DNA of 64,000 nucleotides from Pseudomonadota bacterium (GTDB lineage: Bacteria; Pseudomonadota; Gammaproteobacteria; Steroidobacterales; JBCBZW01). The stretch lies in contig JBCCWS010000019.1 of NCBI GenBank assembly GCA_039193195.1, positions 36,468 through 100,467 on the forward strand, written 5' to 3'. Below the pieces are notes generated by a model that ran no database searches, had not been told where the DNA came from, and was given only the letters and a program-made list of their open reading frames with translations. The position numbers and the translations under genes are program-made. Of this stretch, positions 55,712-64,000 are shown piece by piece (within the stretch, counting starts at the first letter, position 1; the number at the start of each line of letters is the position of its first letter).

Positions 55712-57352
55712 TTACCCCGCAAGTACCTCAGGGGCACGCACGTGAGTCACCGGAGCAGGTGCCTCGGCGCCGCGCAGATTCGGCGCGACGGCGACGATGA
55801 ATACAACGATCAGCGCAAACCAAACGACGAGTGCGCTCGCGTAGGCACGCCACACCAGGGGGGGGCGGTACAGGGAACCCACGGCCTTTTCCGTGTTGAG
55901 AAACGCAGGCGATGTCAGCGCGCGAATGCTCGCTGCCACCGTGAGCGTGACGGTGAAGCCGATCACGTTCCACCACATCCAGAATATCTCTGGATGGCCC
56001 CGCCACAGATAGAGGTTGACCCCAACACCTACCAGCAGTCCCACGTTGGCGCCGATCGGGCTTCGCTGACGCCTCAGGATGGCTAGCAGAAACACCGCGA
56101 GGATAGGCCCGAATAAGGCGGACCCGACCTTGTTGATCGCCTCGATGACCGTCGGGGCGATGGCGCCTGCGAACAGCGATAACGCCAAGATCATCAAACC
56201 CCAGACCACAGAGACAGTCCGCGCCCATCGCACCGTGTGCTGCTCGTCGCGGGGGCGAATGCCCAGGGCGTCCAGATCCTTCAGGCTGACGGCCGACAGC
56301 GAATTGACTGCGGAGCTCAGCGATGACATGGCTGCCGCCAGCACGGCCACAAGCAGCATGCCGATCATGCCGTGGGGCAGAAACTCGAGGATGAAGATCG
56401 GCATCATGAAGTCCGGCCTGTCGGCAGGCACCTGGGCGAGGAGGTTTGGATCGCTCTGTATCACTAGGCCCACGGCGAGCCCTACGAGGCAGTACAGCAC
56501 CACCAGCGGGAAGCGCAGCAAGCTGTTCATTAAGAGTACCCGCCGCGTGTCGGCGAGGCTGCGCGCCGAAAGCAGCCGTTGAGCTTCGGTTTGATCGCAG
56601 CCGTAGTAGGACGCGTACAGCACGATGCCGCCAAGCAGCATGGGCCAGAAGCCGAACTGATCGCCCTCGAAGCCGAAGGCGCTGAAATCCGCCGTGACCA
56701 GGCGAGCGGGTTCGACGCTTGACCAGAACGAGTCGACGCCTGAATCCCCCAGGGCGAGCAGCGCGTAGAGACCGACGGCGATCAGGCCGACCACGATCAG
56801 CCCCATCTGCAGGGCGTCGCCGTACACCACCGCACGCATGCCGCCGCTGGCGGAGTAGACCATCGTGATCACGCCTACAGCGAGGATCGACTGCCACTGA
56901 GGCATGCCCAACACCGCCTGCAGGATGATGCTCATGGCGTACACCATGATGCCTGTGGAGAAAGCGCGCACGACCTGAAAGGCGATGCTGATCATTACAC
57001 GTGTGGAGCGAGCGAAGCGCTTCTCTAGGTAGTCGTAGATGCTCACCACGCCCGAGTGGTACAAGGCCGGGGCGATGACGAACATGATCAGGGCCATGGC
57101 GATCGGCAAACCTAGTTCATAGGTGAGCCACTTGAGCCCACCACCCTCGCGCAGGCCGACGAAGGCCGGGGCGGAGATGAAGCTGATGGCCGAGAGCTGG
57201 GTGGCCATGGTGGAGAGGGTGAGTGGGAACCAGCCGATGCGCCGACCGCCGAGGTAGTAGTCCTGCTCCACCTTCTGTTCCCGCAAGCGGTAACCGAGGA
57301 AGAGCAAGGCGCCGAGATAGGCGACCACCACCATATGGTCTAGAGAGTTCAC
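55712..57352 (-). CDS. Sodium:solute symporter (SSS family)
   Basis: 546 residues from GTG 57352, which overlaps the upstream stop (GTGA); the frame is also open to an ATG at 57412. Thirteen or more membrane helices. SSS hallmarks: DYYLGGRRIGWFPLTLSTMA, SAISFISAPAFVG, YYGCDQTEAQRLL, and AAMSSLSSAVNSLSAVSLKD. Substrates of the family include sugars, amino acids and organic acids; none can be assigned. Cotranscribed with the upstream PhyH-like gene. Confidence 0.9.
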   Translation of the reverse strand: MNSLDHMVVVAYLGALLFLGYRLREQKVEQDYYLGGRRIGWFPLTLSTMATQLSAISFISAPAFVGLREGGGLKWLTYELGLPIAMALIMFVIAPALYHSGVVSIYDYLEKRFARSTRVMISIAFQVVRAFSTGIMVYAMSIILQAVLGMPQWQSILAVGVITMVYSASGGMRAVVYGDALQMGLIVVGLIAVGLYALLALGDSGVDSFWSSVEPARLVTADFSAFGFEGDQFGFWPMLLGGIVLYASYYGCDQTEAQRLLSARSLADTRRVLLMNSLLRFPLVVLYCLVGLAVGLVIQSDPNLLAQVPADRPDFMMPIFILEFLPHGMIGMLLVAVLAAAMSSLSSAVNSLSAVSLKDLDALGIRPRDEQHTVRWARTVSVVWGLMILALSLFAGAIAPTVIEAINKVGSALFGPILAVFLLAILRRQRSPIGANVGLLVGVGVNLYLWRGHPEIFWMWWNVIGFTVTLTVAASIRALTSPAFLNTEKAVGSLYRPPLVWRAYASALVVWFALIVVFIVAVAPNLRGAEAPAPVTHVRAPEVLAG

Positions 57353-58194
57353 TGCGCTGGGTCCACCGGGTTCGTTCCCGGGCCAGTGGATAGGGGGCAA
57401 GTCTGCCAGCACTGGCGCCGGCGGCTTGCGCTCGGGCCAAGGCCGTCAGCCGCGGGGAGAAGGAGCGTGCGTCGCTGGAAGAGCTGCAGCCGGCCAGGGG
57501 CCGATGGGTGTGAGCACAACACCGTGCAGCTCAGGCGGCGGCGGGCCTGTGAGGGGCTGGGGGGCGGTGTCGAGGGCGTTGGTGTCAATCGCCCCGGCGC
57601 GCGCCACGAGACGACCATCGAAAGTCCTCGCCGCAGGGTGCAGTTTGGATCGTTGTAGTCGTGCTCGGTGAAATCCACCTGACCCCAGCGCGAACTTCCG
57701 GCGATGAACTGCAAGGGGCCGCTGTCGGGCGTCATGGCGTCGAGGACTATGATGGCCTGTACGAAGCTGCCGCGGCCGTTGGCGTCGCGCCAGGTGTCGC
57801 CACCCTTGTCCCGGTGTCGAATGTCCTGATGCCAGCCGAATACGACGCCGTCGTGGGGTCGCTTGAAGTGCGCTTGGCTGAGCAACTGGTCGACGGCGAG
57901 GCTGCCGAGCAGCTGCGCGGCCGGCACCGTTAGGCGCGCATCGCTGCCGATCTCGAGGAGGTACGGCTGAGAGCTGCCAGCCCAGACGACTCGCTCAATG
58001 ACCTGCGCCCCGCCGCGCTCGCCGAGCACGAACTGCGAACCCTCGCGTAACCCGGCACGTGGCATATCGCTGGCCAGTCGCTCCAGGTTTGAGAAGCAGG
58101 CGCGCATGGCGTCGACTTCTGCAGCGTTGAAGAGCTCGGGCTTGAGCAACCAGCCGACGGTGTAGAACGCTTCGATCTCTTGGTCAGTCAGCAT
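57349..58194 (-). CDS. Phytanoyl-CoA dioxygenase (PhyH)-like protein, C-terminus suspect
   Basis: About 281 residues from ATG 58194. The first ~200 residues are a good Fe(II)/2-oxoglutarate dioxygenase: DQEIEAFYTVGWLLKPELF, GWHQDIRHR with the metal-binding His and Asp, and GPLQFIAGSSRWGQVDF. After DPNCTLRRG the frame becomes Arg/Pro/Ser-rich. The next frame over reads AGAIDTNALDTAPQPL and ELHGVVLTP, and the original frame again looks right at HPSAPGRLQLFQRRTLLL. Two compensating indels would explain this, by mutation or sequencing error. The GTGA overlap with the symporter is retained. Confidence 0.6.
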   Translation of the reverse strand: MLTDQEIEAFYTVGWLLKPELFNAAEVDAMRACFSNLERLASDMPRAGLREGSQFVLGERGGAQVIERVVWAGSSQPYLLEIGSDARLTVPAAQLLGSLAVDQLLSQAHFKRPHDGVVFGWHQDIRHRDKGGDTWRDANGRGSFVQAIIVLDAMTPDSGPLQFIAGSSRWGQVDFTEHDYNDPNCTLRRGLSMVVSWRAPGRLTPTPSTPPPSPSQARRRLSCTVLCSHPSAPGRLQLFQRRTLLLPAADGLGPSASRRRQCWQTCPLSTGPGTNPVDPAQ

Positions 58195-58417
58195 GTCGCC
58201 GGTCCGTGGGTGCATGCGCCCCGTCACCGCTCACGGCGCTTGCCTCACGCGGGCCGTGGGGCTTGGCCCTGGCTGTCCACGGTAGCACGAAGGGTGTGAG
58301 GCGCGTCTGGCATCTGGTTGGCGCCCGCGGTCAATGCCGAGGCGTGTGCGGTCAAGAGTCCCCGCGACCGTCTGGCGATCATTTGGCAGCACAGTCACCT
58401 CAGCAATGGAGCCCGCC

Positions 58418-59275
58418 ATGAACACCCAAGCACCCTCCGACGCAACCGATCGCCGCCCGGTACTGGTCCTAGGCGCCACCGGTAAGACCGGCCGCCGCAT
58501 CGCCGAAGGGCTGCGCGCTGCCGACATCCCCGTGCGCCTAGGTTCGCGTTCGGCCGTACCGAGCTTCGATTGGGGTCAGGAGTCGACCTGGGAGACCTGT
58601 CTGCAGGGCGCTCGGGCGGTCTACATCAACTACGCGCCAGACTTGGCCATGCCGGGCGCCACCGACGCTATCACCGCTCTGGTGGCCAGAGCCACGCACC
58701 ACGGTGTTGAGCACCTAGTGCTGCTTTCCGGTCGCGGCGAGGAGGAAGCCCAGGCCTGCGAAGCCATCGTTCAGGCATGTGGCATCGACTGGACCATCGT
58801 CCGCGCTAGCTGGTTCAACCAGAACTTCTCCGAGGGAGCCTTCCTCGACATGGTCCGGGCCGGGAGGGTTACGCTGCCCGATGTCGACACGCCCGAACCC
58901 TTCGTCGACGTGGATGACATCGCCGAGGTGGTGGTCACTGCCTTGACCCAGCCCGGTCACCGCGGCGAGGTCCACGAGGTGACGGGTCCTCGTATGCTCA
59001 CGCTGAATGAGGTTGCGCAGGCTTTGTCCGAAGCAACCGGCCGCATCATCGACTATGTGCCCGTGCCCCACGAGGCCTTCGTCAACGGCGTGAGGGAGTC
59101 GGGCGCTCCCCAGGACGTCGTGTGGATGCTCGACTATCTCTTCGCCACGGTGTTGGACGGGCGTAACGCCTACCTTACCGACGGCATCCAGCGTGCCCTT
59201 GGCCGCCCGCCCAAGGACTTTGCTGCCTACGCGCGCGAGATGGCTGCCACTGGCGTGTGGAGCGCCAGTGAATGA
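58418..59275 (+). CDS. NmrA-like NAD(P)-binding protein
   Basis: 285 residues from ATG 58418. Rossmann motif LVLGATGKTGRRIAEGL near residue 16, then VEHLVLLSGRGEEEA and IVRASWFNQNFSEG, typical for NmrA/NAD(P)H-binding atypical SDRs. It lacks the Tyr-Lys catalytic pair of classical SDRs. Overlaps the following DUF1772 gene by four bases, a pairing seen in many bacteria. Function unknown. Confidence 0.85.
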   Translation: MNTQAPSDATDRRPVLVLGATGKTGRRIAEGLRAADIPVRLGSRSAVPSFDWGQESTWETCLQGARAVYINYAPDLAMPGATDAITALVARATHHGVEHLVLLSGRGEEEAQACEAIVQACGIDWTIVRASWFNQNFSEGAFLDMVRAGRVTLPDVDTPEPFVDVDDIAEVVVTALTQPGHRGEVHEVTGPRMLTLNEVAQALSEATGRIIDYVPVPHEAFVNGVRESGAPQDVVWMLDYLFATVLDGRNAYLTDGIQRALGRPPKDFAAYAREMAATGVWSASE

Positions 59276-59754
59276 GCGCACTGACCAATGCCTTCGTGAT
59301 CGCTGCGCTGATTGGTTCGGCGATGATGGCGGGCCTGTTCTTCATCTTCTCCAACACGGTAATGGAGGTGCTGGCGCGTCTCCAGGCTCCAGCTGGCATC
59401 GCCGCCATGCAGTCGATCAACGCGTTGATTCTCAATCCCGTGTTCTTAGGGATTTTCATGGGAACGGCGGTGTGTTCGCTGATCGTGGCGGTGCGGGCCG
59501 CCATGACCTGGGGTAGTCCCGGCGTCTCGTGGGCGGCGACTGGCGGCCTGCTCTACCTGCTCGGTTGTTTCCTGGTCACAGGCGCGGGGAATGTGCCGCT
59601 GAATAACGCACTCGCTGCGGTTGATGCCTCGTCCCCGCAGGCGCTGCCCGTGTGGGAGCACTATCTGAACCGTTGGACTCGACTGAATACCTTGCGCACG
59701 GTGGCCAGCGGACTTGGCGCGCTGCTTCTGGCCATATCGCTGTTGGCGCGATGA
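59272..59754 (+). CDS. DUF1772 membrane protein
   Basis: 160 residues, four membrane segments (AFVIAALIGSAMMAGLFFIF; PVFLGIFMGTAVCSLIVAV; AATGGLLYLLGCFLVTGAG; TVASGLGALLLAISLLA). The motif NVPLNNALAAVD and the W..H...W.R.NTLR segment identify DUF1772 (anthrone-oxygenase-like). ATG overlaps the NmrA stop. Reaction unknown. Confidence 0.85.
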   Translation: MSALTNAFVIAALIGSAMMAGLFFIFSNTVMEVLARLQAPAGIAAMQSINALILNPVFLGIFMGTAVCSLIVAVRAAMTWGSPGVSWAATGGLLYLLGCFLVTGAGNVPLNNALAAVDASSPQALPVWEHYLNRWTRLNTLRTVASGLGALLLAISLLAR

Positions 59755-59977
59755 GCACGCCCCCGGGGCAGCACACTATGGGGGCCCTGGTGGCAATTGT
59801 GCCTGTGAGTCAGTTCACGTCAGCCGCGGCGCAATAGAGCGTACCAATTAGGCGATCGAGGTAATCCGTTGGACCGCGCGTCGTGTGTGACTCAGGCTCT
59901 CGGCCGTCCTGAAAGTCAGGAACCTCCTACCCCCGACGCATCGGTGTCCCCGCGATGCAAAGAGAGAAGATCCACGG

Positions 59978-60253
59978 CTACAAGCCTCCGGCGGCTGGTT
60001 GGGGCGCGCTGAAGCACGTGACGGTCTCGCTGCTCAGGGAGAGCGTGCTCGGCAAGGGGACGCGCACCTTGATGGCGCAGAACCAGCGGCGCAAGGCATC
60101 GCTGACGGTGCTACCCATCAAGTCGAGCTCGAAGGGGGCGTGCGCGCCCGCGAGTAGATCGGTCCATGGGTCATCCGTTGGGACTGCGGCCCAAATCAAA
60201 GCGCTCACCGGGTAGTGGGGCGCGACAAGTTGACGCGCCCTCGGCGCCGCCAC
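59978..60253 (-). CDS. Hypothetical small protein
   Basis: 91 residues, with a stop at 59978 and beginning four bases after the beta-lactamase-like gene (which ends at 60258). Text such as PHYPVSALIWAAVPTDDPWT and FELDLMGSTVSDALRRWF is plausible but matches no family I know. Same direction as the upstream gene and four-base gap favour a real gene; low composition evidence keeps confidence low. Confidence 0.35.
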   Translation of the reverse strand: MAAPRARQLVAPHYPVSALIWAAVPTDDPWTDLLAGAHAPFELDLMGSTVSDALRRWFCAIKVRVPLPSTLSLSSETVTCFSAPQPAAGGL

Positions 60254-60257
60254 GGGC

Positions 60258-61562
60258 TTACCTCCTCAGCCACCACCGCAACACCTCCTCCTCCACGCGG
60301 TACAGCGGACTCGTGCCGGGCGTCGCTGCCGCGGGGTCATCCGCCGTGCCGGAGATGATGGTGACGATGCCGTCGCCGCTTTGCGGGTCAAACAGCGCGT
60401 GGCTAAGGACACCGTAAGCTTCACCGAGGTGGCCGACGAGCAGGCGCGGGCCGGCCTCAAAGCCCCATCTGCGCATGTCGACACGATGCACAGACAGGCC
60501 GTAGCTGGTCATGAGGCCATCGGTCGGGCCGCCGGGGGCGACTTCGCCTGCCGAGAGCCCGTTGCTACCTGTCTCGTTCAGCGTCCAGCTCGGCGCGAGC
60601 ATCGTCTCGACGGTGCCGGCGGAGAGGATGCGGCGACCGTCGATCATGCCGCGACCGGCGAGCATGCGCAGGACCACGAGCAGGTCGTCTGCGCTCGCTC
60701 GCAAGCCGCCTTGGGGGGAGAATAGCGTGCCGTTGCTGCCGAGTTCGTAGTCCTGCAGGAAGGACTTGACGAACGTCGGATCGCTGCCCCCGTAAAAGCA
60801 ATGCGGCGGGCCATCGTCCACCTGGGCGACCCAGGGACCTGCCGGGTTCCAATCGCCCTCCTGAGGGCGCTTGCGAAAGCCTGCCGCGCGCTGCCCGGGC
60901 GCGATGGCGCAGGCGTTGAAGCGCGCACTTATGCCGAGGGGATCGAGCACCGCGCGGGCCATGTACCGATCGAATCGCTCGGCGCTTTGTCGTTCGATGA
61001 CCGAGCCGAGCACGCCAAAGGCCAGGTTCGAGTAGGTGAAGTAGGCGCCGGGTTCGCGTCCTGCGCCCGCCGCGAAGTGGGCGCCTTCTTCCCAATGTGC
61101 GGAGCCTTCAGTGAAGAAATCGCGTAGTGCGCCCTGGCCGGCGGGAATGGAATAGGCCGTCCCGTCGCGCAGGGACGAGGTGTGCGTGAGCAGCTGGCGG
61201 GTCGTGATCGGCGCATCCGCAAAGGCAGGATTTCGCAGGCGCCAGCCCAGGTACTCGCTGACGTCGGCGTCGAGATCCAGCTTGCCAGCTTCCACCAACT
61301 TCATCAGGCCGATCGCCACGACCAGTTTGGAAATCGATGCCACGCGGATCTTGTGATCGCGGCGCATGGGATCGGTGCCCATCGGGCCGAGCGATGCGAA
61401 GCCTAAGGCCCAGCCCTCAGCGGCACGCCCGTTCTCCATCAGGCTCACTTGGAGGCCGGCGAGTGGCGCCGTCAGATCCGTACCGTCCACGAGTTCGACA
61501 AGCCTGGGTTGGGCGATGGCTGAGCCGGTCACAAGCAGGGCGAGCAGAAGCAGGCGCACCAT
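60258..61562 (-). CDS. Secreted serine hydrolase, beta-lactamase class C-like
   Basis: 434 residues from ATG 61562, with TTGGAG upstream. Signal peptide VRLLLLALLVTGSAIAQ. Catalytic motifs of the family: S-x-x-K in VASISKLVVAIG, Tyr-Ser-Asn in YFTYSNLAFGVLG, and HLG in LLVGHLGEAYG (in place of KTG). Such periplasmic hydrolases include penicillin-binding proteins, esterases and D-aminopeptidases; true beta-lactamase activity cannot be inferred. Confidence 0.87.
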   Translation of the reverse strand: MVRLLLLALLVTGSAIAQPRLVELVDGTDLTAPLAGLQVSLMENGRAAEGWALGFASLGPMGTDPMRRDHKIRVASISKLVVAIGLMKLVEAGKLDLDADVSEYLGWRLRNPAFADAPITTRQLLTHTSSLRDGTAYSIPAGQGALRDFFTEGSAHWEEGAHFAAGAGREPGAYFTYSNLAFGVLGSVIERQSAERFDRYMARAVLDPLGISARFNACAIAPGQRAAGFRKRPQEGDWNPAGPWVAQVDDGPPHCFYGGSDPTFVKSFLQDYELGSNGTLFSPQGGLRASADDLLVVLRMLAGRGMIDGRRILSAGTVETMLAPSWTLNETGSNGLSAGEVAPGGPTDGLMTSYGLSVHRVDMRRWGFEAGPRLLVGHLGEAYGVLSHALFDPQSGDGIVTIISGTADDPAAATPGTSPLYRVEEEVLRWWLRR

Positions 61563-61869
61563 AGCGGGCTCCAACATAGGTTAGCGGCATCATCAAGCGA
61601 GCCAGTGGCTCTGGATGTCAGCCCGGAACGTACGGGCCAAGCCTGGATTGTTCATGAGTCGACTACTGTGCCCGCGCGGGTGGTGTTGTCACAACCGATG
61701 GAGAGGCGTTGGGCATTTGTGAGTGCGCACCGTATGGTCAACCACAGGCGGGCGGTGACACTCCTCCGCCGCGGATCGCACTCACATCGTTGTCGCCCCG
61801 TGTCAGATGCCGCGCGCAAACGGCGAACTCCAGTATCGCAACCCAACGTTGAACCACTAGGAGTTCCCG
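61563..61869. other. Intergenic region, nothing recognised
   Basis: Divergent region between the hydrolase and the RTX-repeat gene. No gene, clear promoter or repeat could be supported. Confidence 0.5.
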
Positions 61870-62688
61870 ATGACCACTCGAGTGAAGCACGCGACCGTAG
61901 CGGTGTTGGCCACCCTCCTCAGCACCTGGGGTATCGTTGCTAGCGCTTCCGTGCCCACCACCTGTGACGGCCACGCGGTGACTATTTCCGGCACTGACAA
62001 CGCCGATGTGATCAACGGTACGTCAGGGCGCGACATCATCCACGGCGGTGGCGGCGATGACATCATCAAAGGCAAGGGCGGCAACGATGTGATCTGCGGC
62101 GGTGGCGGCGGCGATGAGATCAAGGGCGGCGAAGGCAACGACGTCATCCGCGGCGGCAGCCACACCGACTACCTCTACGGCAACGGCGACAACGACACCA
62201 TCTACGGCAATGGTGGCGATGACTACATCGACGGCGGCTGGGGTGATGATGAGATCTGGGGCGGCGACGGCGACGACGTGCTCTGGGGCGATCTCGACCG
62301 CGACAACCTCCACGGCGAAGACGGCCACGACGATCTGTACGGTCGCGATGGACAGGACAAGCTCTGGGGCGGCGACGACAACGACCTGCTATGCGGCGGC
62401 GATGACCACGACATCCTCAAGGGGCAGGCCGACAACGACACGTTGTGTGGCGGCGGCGCGGACGATGAGCTCTACGGCCAACGGGGCAACGATGTCCTCG
62501 ATGGCGGCGAGTGCTTCCAGGACGACGAGGTCAGCGATGTGCTAGACGGTGGCCAGGAGACCGACACCTGCTACTGGGGCGACGATTCGAGCGGTCGCAA
62601 CGACGCGACGATCGACTGCGAAGGCGAGATCCAAGTGGCCGAGCACGACGCCAGCAACCTCTGCGCACTCCTCAGTCGACCGTGGTAG
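61870..62688 (+). CDS. Sec-exported protein of RTX (hemolysin-type calcium-binding) repeats
   Basis: 272 residues. A Sec signal peptide (VAVLATLLSTWGIVASAS) is followed by about seventeen nonapeptide units of the GGxGxDxUx type (GGGGDDIIKGKGGNDVICGG; GNGGDDYIDGGWGDDEIWGG) from about residue 45 to 205. Cysteines appear in several repeats (VICGG, LLCGG, TLCGG) and in the C-terminal part (TCYWGDDSS, IDCEGE), unlike typical cysteine-free RTX exported by type I secretion. Calcium-bound beta-roll in the periplasm or outside is expected. Confidence 0.85.
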   Translation: MTTRVKHATVAVLATLLSTWGIVASASVPTTCDGHAVTISGTDNADVINGTSGRDIIHGGGGDDIIKGKGGNDVICGGGGGDEIKGGEGNDVIRGGSHTDYLYGNGDNDTIYGNGGDDYIDGGWGDDEIWGGDGDDVLWGDLDRDNLHGEDGHDDLYGRDGQDKLWGGDDNDLLCGGDDHDILKGQADNDTLCGGGADDELYGQRGNDVLDGGECFQDDEVSDVLDGGQETDTCYWGDDSSGRNDATIDCEGEIQVAEHDASNLCALLSRPW

Positions 62689-62740
62689 CGCCTCTGGGCA
62701 GGCGCTGACCCCTGGCATCCCCGCCCCGCCATCTGCTCCA

Positions 62741-63907
62741 ATGGAGCGCATGGCAAGCAAATGCGCTGCACCAGACGATGCCACAGCGGGGATCGAGGTC
62801 ACGGACGACTTCGCGCCCTTCCACCAGCGCGACGATATCTTCTCCCGCGCGTTCTGGGACTCCACGGTCCGCAGCGCCAGGTCCGATGCCTTTTTCGCCT
62901 CATACCGCATGGAAGCGATCCCGCGCCGTGGCGATGGCTTCACGCAGCGCGATTTCGCCTTGCGCAACGCAAGTTGGTTGATGTCGGACCTGATCTCGAA
63001 CCGACGCGCCGAGCAAGGCAAGCGGGAGGGTTTTCAGGCACCGATCGAGAACGATACGCCCGTCGCTACCGAGACGGTCGAAGTGGATGACCCGGCAGCC
63101 ATGAGCCGCGAGATCAAGCGCATCGCAGGGTTCTTCGGGGCGGACCTTTGCGGCATCACCCGCCTCGATTCACGTTGGCAATACGCCTCACGGGTGGACA
63201 CTCGCGACATGAGTGGCGAAGAGAACGCTTTGCCCTGTGGTGTTACCCACGTAATCGTCCTAGGACACGAGATGGACGAGCGTTTGGTGAGCACGTATCC
63301 CTCCGCGCTAGCGGGGGCAGCAACCGGCCGTGAGTACTCGCACGAAGCGTCCATCGTCATGCAGCTGGCGGCGTACATTCGAAATCTCGGCTATGAGGCC
63401 GTGGCCTCCATGAACGACACGGGGCTGGTCATTCCCTACGCGCTTCAGGCAGGGCTCGGGGAGTATGCGCGCAATCAGCTGGTGATCACGCGCGAGTTTG
63501 GGCCGCGCCTGCGCTTCTCGAAGATCTACACATCTCTGCCGCTGCAGCACGACACACCGCGCAAGCTGGGCGTCGCGGCGTTCTGTGATATCTGCACAAA
63601 GTGCGCCGATGCCTGCCCGGTCAAGGCACTACCCTACGGATCCCCGGCGCTCTCCACGCAGCCCTCAGCGATCAAAGGCGTTCGCAAGTGGACGTCTGAT
63701 GCCGAGAAGTGCTTCGGGTTCTGGACCCAGCTCGCGTCGGACTGCGCCATCTGCATGCGCGTGTGCCCGTTCAATCGTGACTTCACCAAGCGTCGGCATC
63801 GCCTGTGGCTGAGGCTTGCCCTGTCGCCCTTGCGCAGGTTAGCGCTTTGGTTGGACCGCCCTCGAGGCAGGCGAGCTAAGCCAAGCGATTGGTGGACAGT
63901 AACCTGA
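62741..63907 (+). CDS. Reductive-dehalogenase-like iron-sulfur protein
   Basis: 388 residues from ATG 62741 (62750 also possible). FFGADLCGITRLDSRWQYA and GREYSHEASIVMQLAAYIR fit the reductive dehalogenase/QueG-like cobalamin-binding fold. Two iron-sulfur motifs follow: CDICTKCADACP, and a second of the form C-x11-C-x2-C-x3-CP (CAICMRVCPFNRDF). No twin-arginine signal and no rdhB-type membrane anchor gene are present, so it is unlike respiratory enzymes and closer to cytoplasmic catabolic forms. Substrate unknown. Frames open further upstream overlap the RTX gene and were not used. Confidence 0.75.
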   Translation: MERMASKCAAPDDATAGIEVTDDFAPFHQRDDIFSRAFWDSTVRSARSDAFFASYRMEAIPRRGDGFTQRDFALRNASWLMSDLISNRRAEQGKREGFQAPIENDTPVATETVEVDDPAAMSREIKRIAGFFGADLCGITRLDSRWQYASRVDTRDMSGEENALPCGVTHVIVLGHEMDERLVSTYPSALAGAATGREYSHEASIVMQLAAYIRNLGYEAVASMNDTGLVIPYALQAGLGEYARNQLVITREFGPRLRFSKIYTSLPLQHDTPRKLGVAAFCDICTKCADACPVKALPYGSPALSTQPSAIKGVRKWTSDAEKCFGFWTQLASDCAICMRVCPFNRDFTKRRHRLWLRLALSPLRRLALWLDRPRGRRAKPSDWWTVT

Positions 63908-64000
63908 GTGCTTACGCCCTCGTGGCGTCACCGGCCGTAGCCCGCGTTCGTCGATGGTGTGAAGACCTGAAGCTCGCGAGGTGCGTCAGTGTCTGAACAG
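63908..64000. other. Short 3' flank, nothing recognised
   Basis: 93 bases after the iron-sulfur protein gene to the window end; no feature supported. Confidence 0.4.

Noticed and set aside
55728..56897. 389-codon frame inside the symporter gene
   Set aside because: Arg-rich out-of-frame reading of a clear SSS protein.
62023..62328. Low-complexity Val/Ala-rich minus-strand frame
   Set aside because: It is the complement of the RTX repeats, whose own frame is clear.
61990..62480. Short-period repeats that could suggest a CRISPR array
   Set aside because: They are 27-base coding repeats (nonapeptides) with no constant spacer/repeat structure.

Overview
The window is high-GC bacterial chromosome (64 kb). 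Gene content points to a free-living, probably marine or soil, aerobic proteobacterium, most likely a gammaproteobacterium. The signs are a YgiQ protein that matches the E. coli protein along its length, a bacterial-type GlnRS, large TonB-dependent receptors with the 'EEVxVTAR' N-terminus, PEP-CTERM-type secreted proteins, and a phenylacetate pathway under a TetR-type rather than PaaX-type repressor. This placement is inference. No rRNA, tRNA, CRISPR array, phage or plasmid module was seen.

Layout. 1-5.5 kb (minus strand): a MoxR-ATPase operon (DUF58, MoxR, DUF4350, DUF4129, membrane protein). 5.6-6.65 kb: a compact three-gene cassette (membrane protein, XRE regulator, small membrane protein) with 4-bp overlaps and a visible promoter/operator. 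6.85-16.6 kb: two related AraC-regulator/TonB-receptor modules. The first is intact and is followed by a short-chain dehydrogenase; in the second the receptor is intact but its divergent AraC gene is broken. A PEP-CTERM protein and two decayed coding stretches lie among them. 16.6-30 kb: the phenylacetyl-CoA catabolon, with paaG-paaZ-paaK-tetR on the minus strand and paaI-paaJ, paaABCDE and paaH on the plus strand, then an aldehyde dehydrogenase. Two matching 14-bp inverted repeats sit on the paa promoters and are good candidates for the TetR operator. No paaF or paaY is present.

30-42.7 kb: glnS, an FG-GAP beta-propeller protein, a CPBP protease, a crotonase, two orphan oligopeptide-ABC ATPases, a nucleotidyltransferase coupled to a winged-helix/TPR regulator, and a lipoprotein coupled to a secreted glycoside hydrolase. 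43-45.3 kb: ECF sigma factor, NrsF-like anti-sigma (DUF1109) and a spondin-domain secreted protein; the same 14-mer lies upstream of the sigma gene and the spondin gene. 45.3-49.9 kb: a YdeI-like protein, then an operon with an Ig/PQQ-propeller lipoprotein between two small secreted cupin-like proteins. 50-52.2 kb: a Bor-like lipoprotein and an FAD-oxidoreductase pseudogene split by a 158-bp MITE whose CTAG target duplication and inverted repeats are complete. 52.2-64 kb: YgiQ, DUF3465, ArsC-type phosphatase, SSS symporter, a PhyH-like dioxygenase with a suspect C-terminus, NmrA/DUF1772 pair, class-C beta-lactamase-like hydrolase, a Sec-exported RTX-repeat protein, and a reductive-dehalogenase-like iron-sulfur protein.

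Themes: aromatic-acid catabolism with its own regulation, outer-membrane uptake, secreted repeat proteins, and several genes in visible stages of decay.
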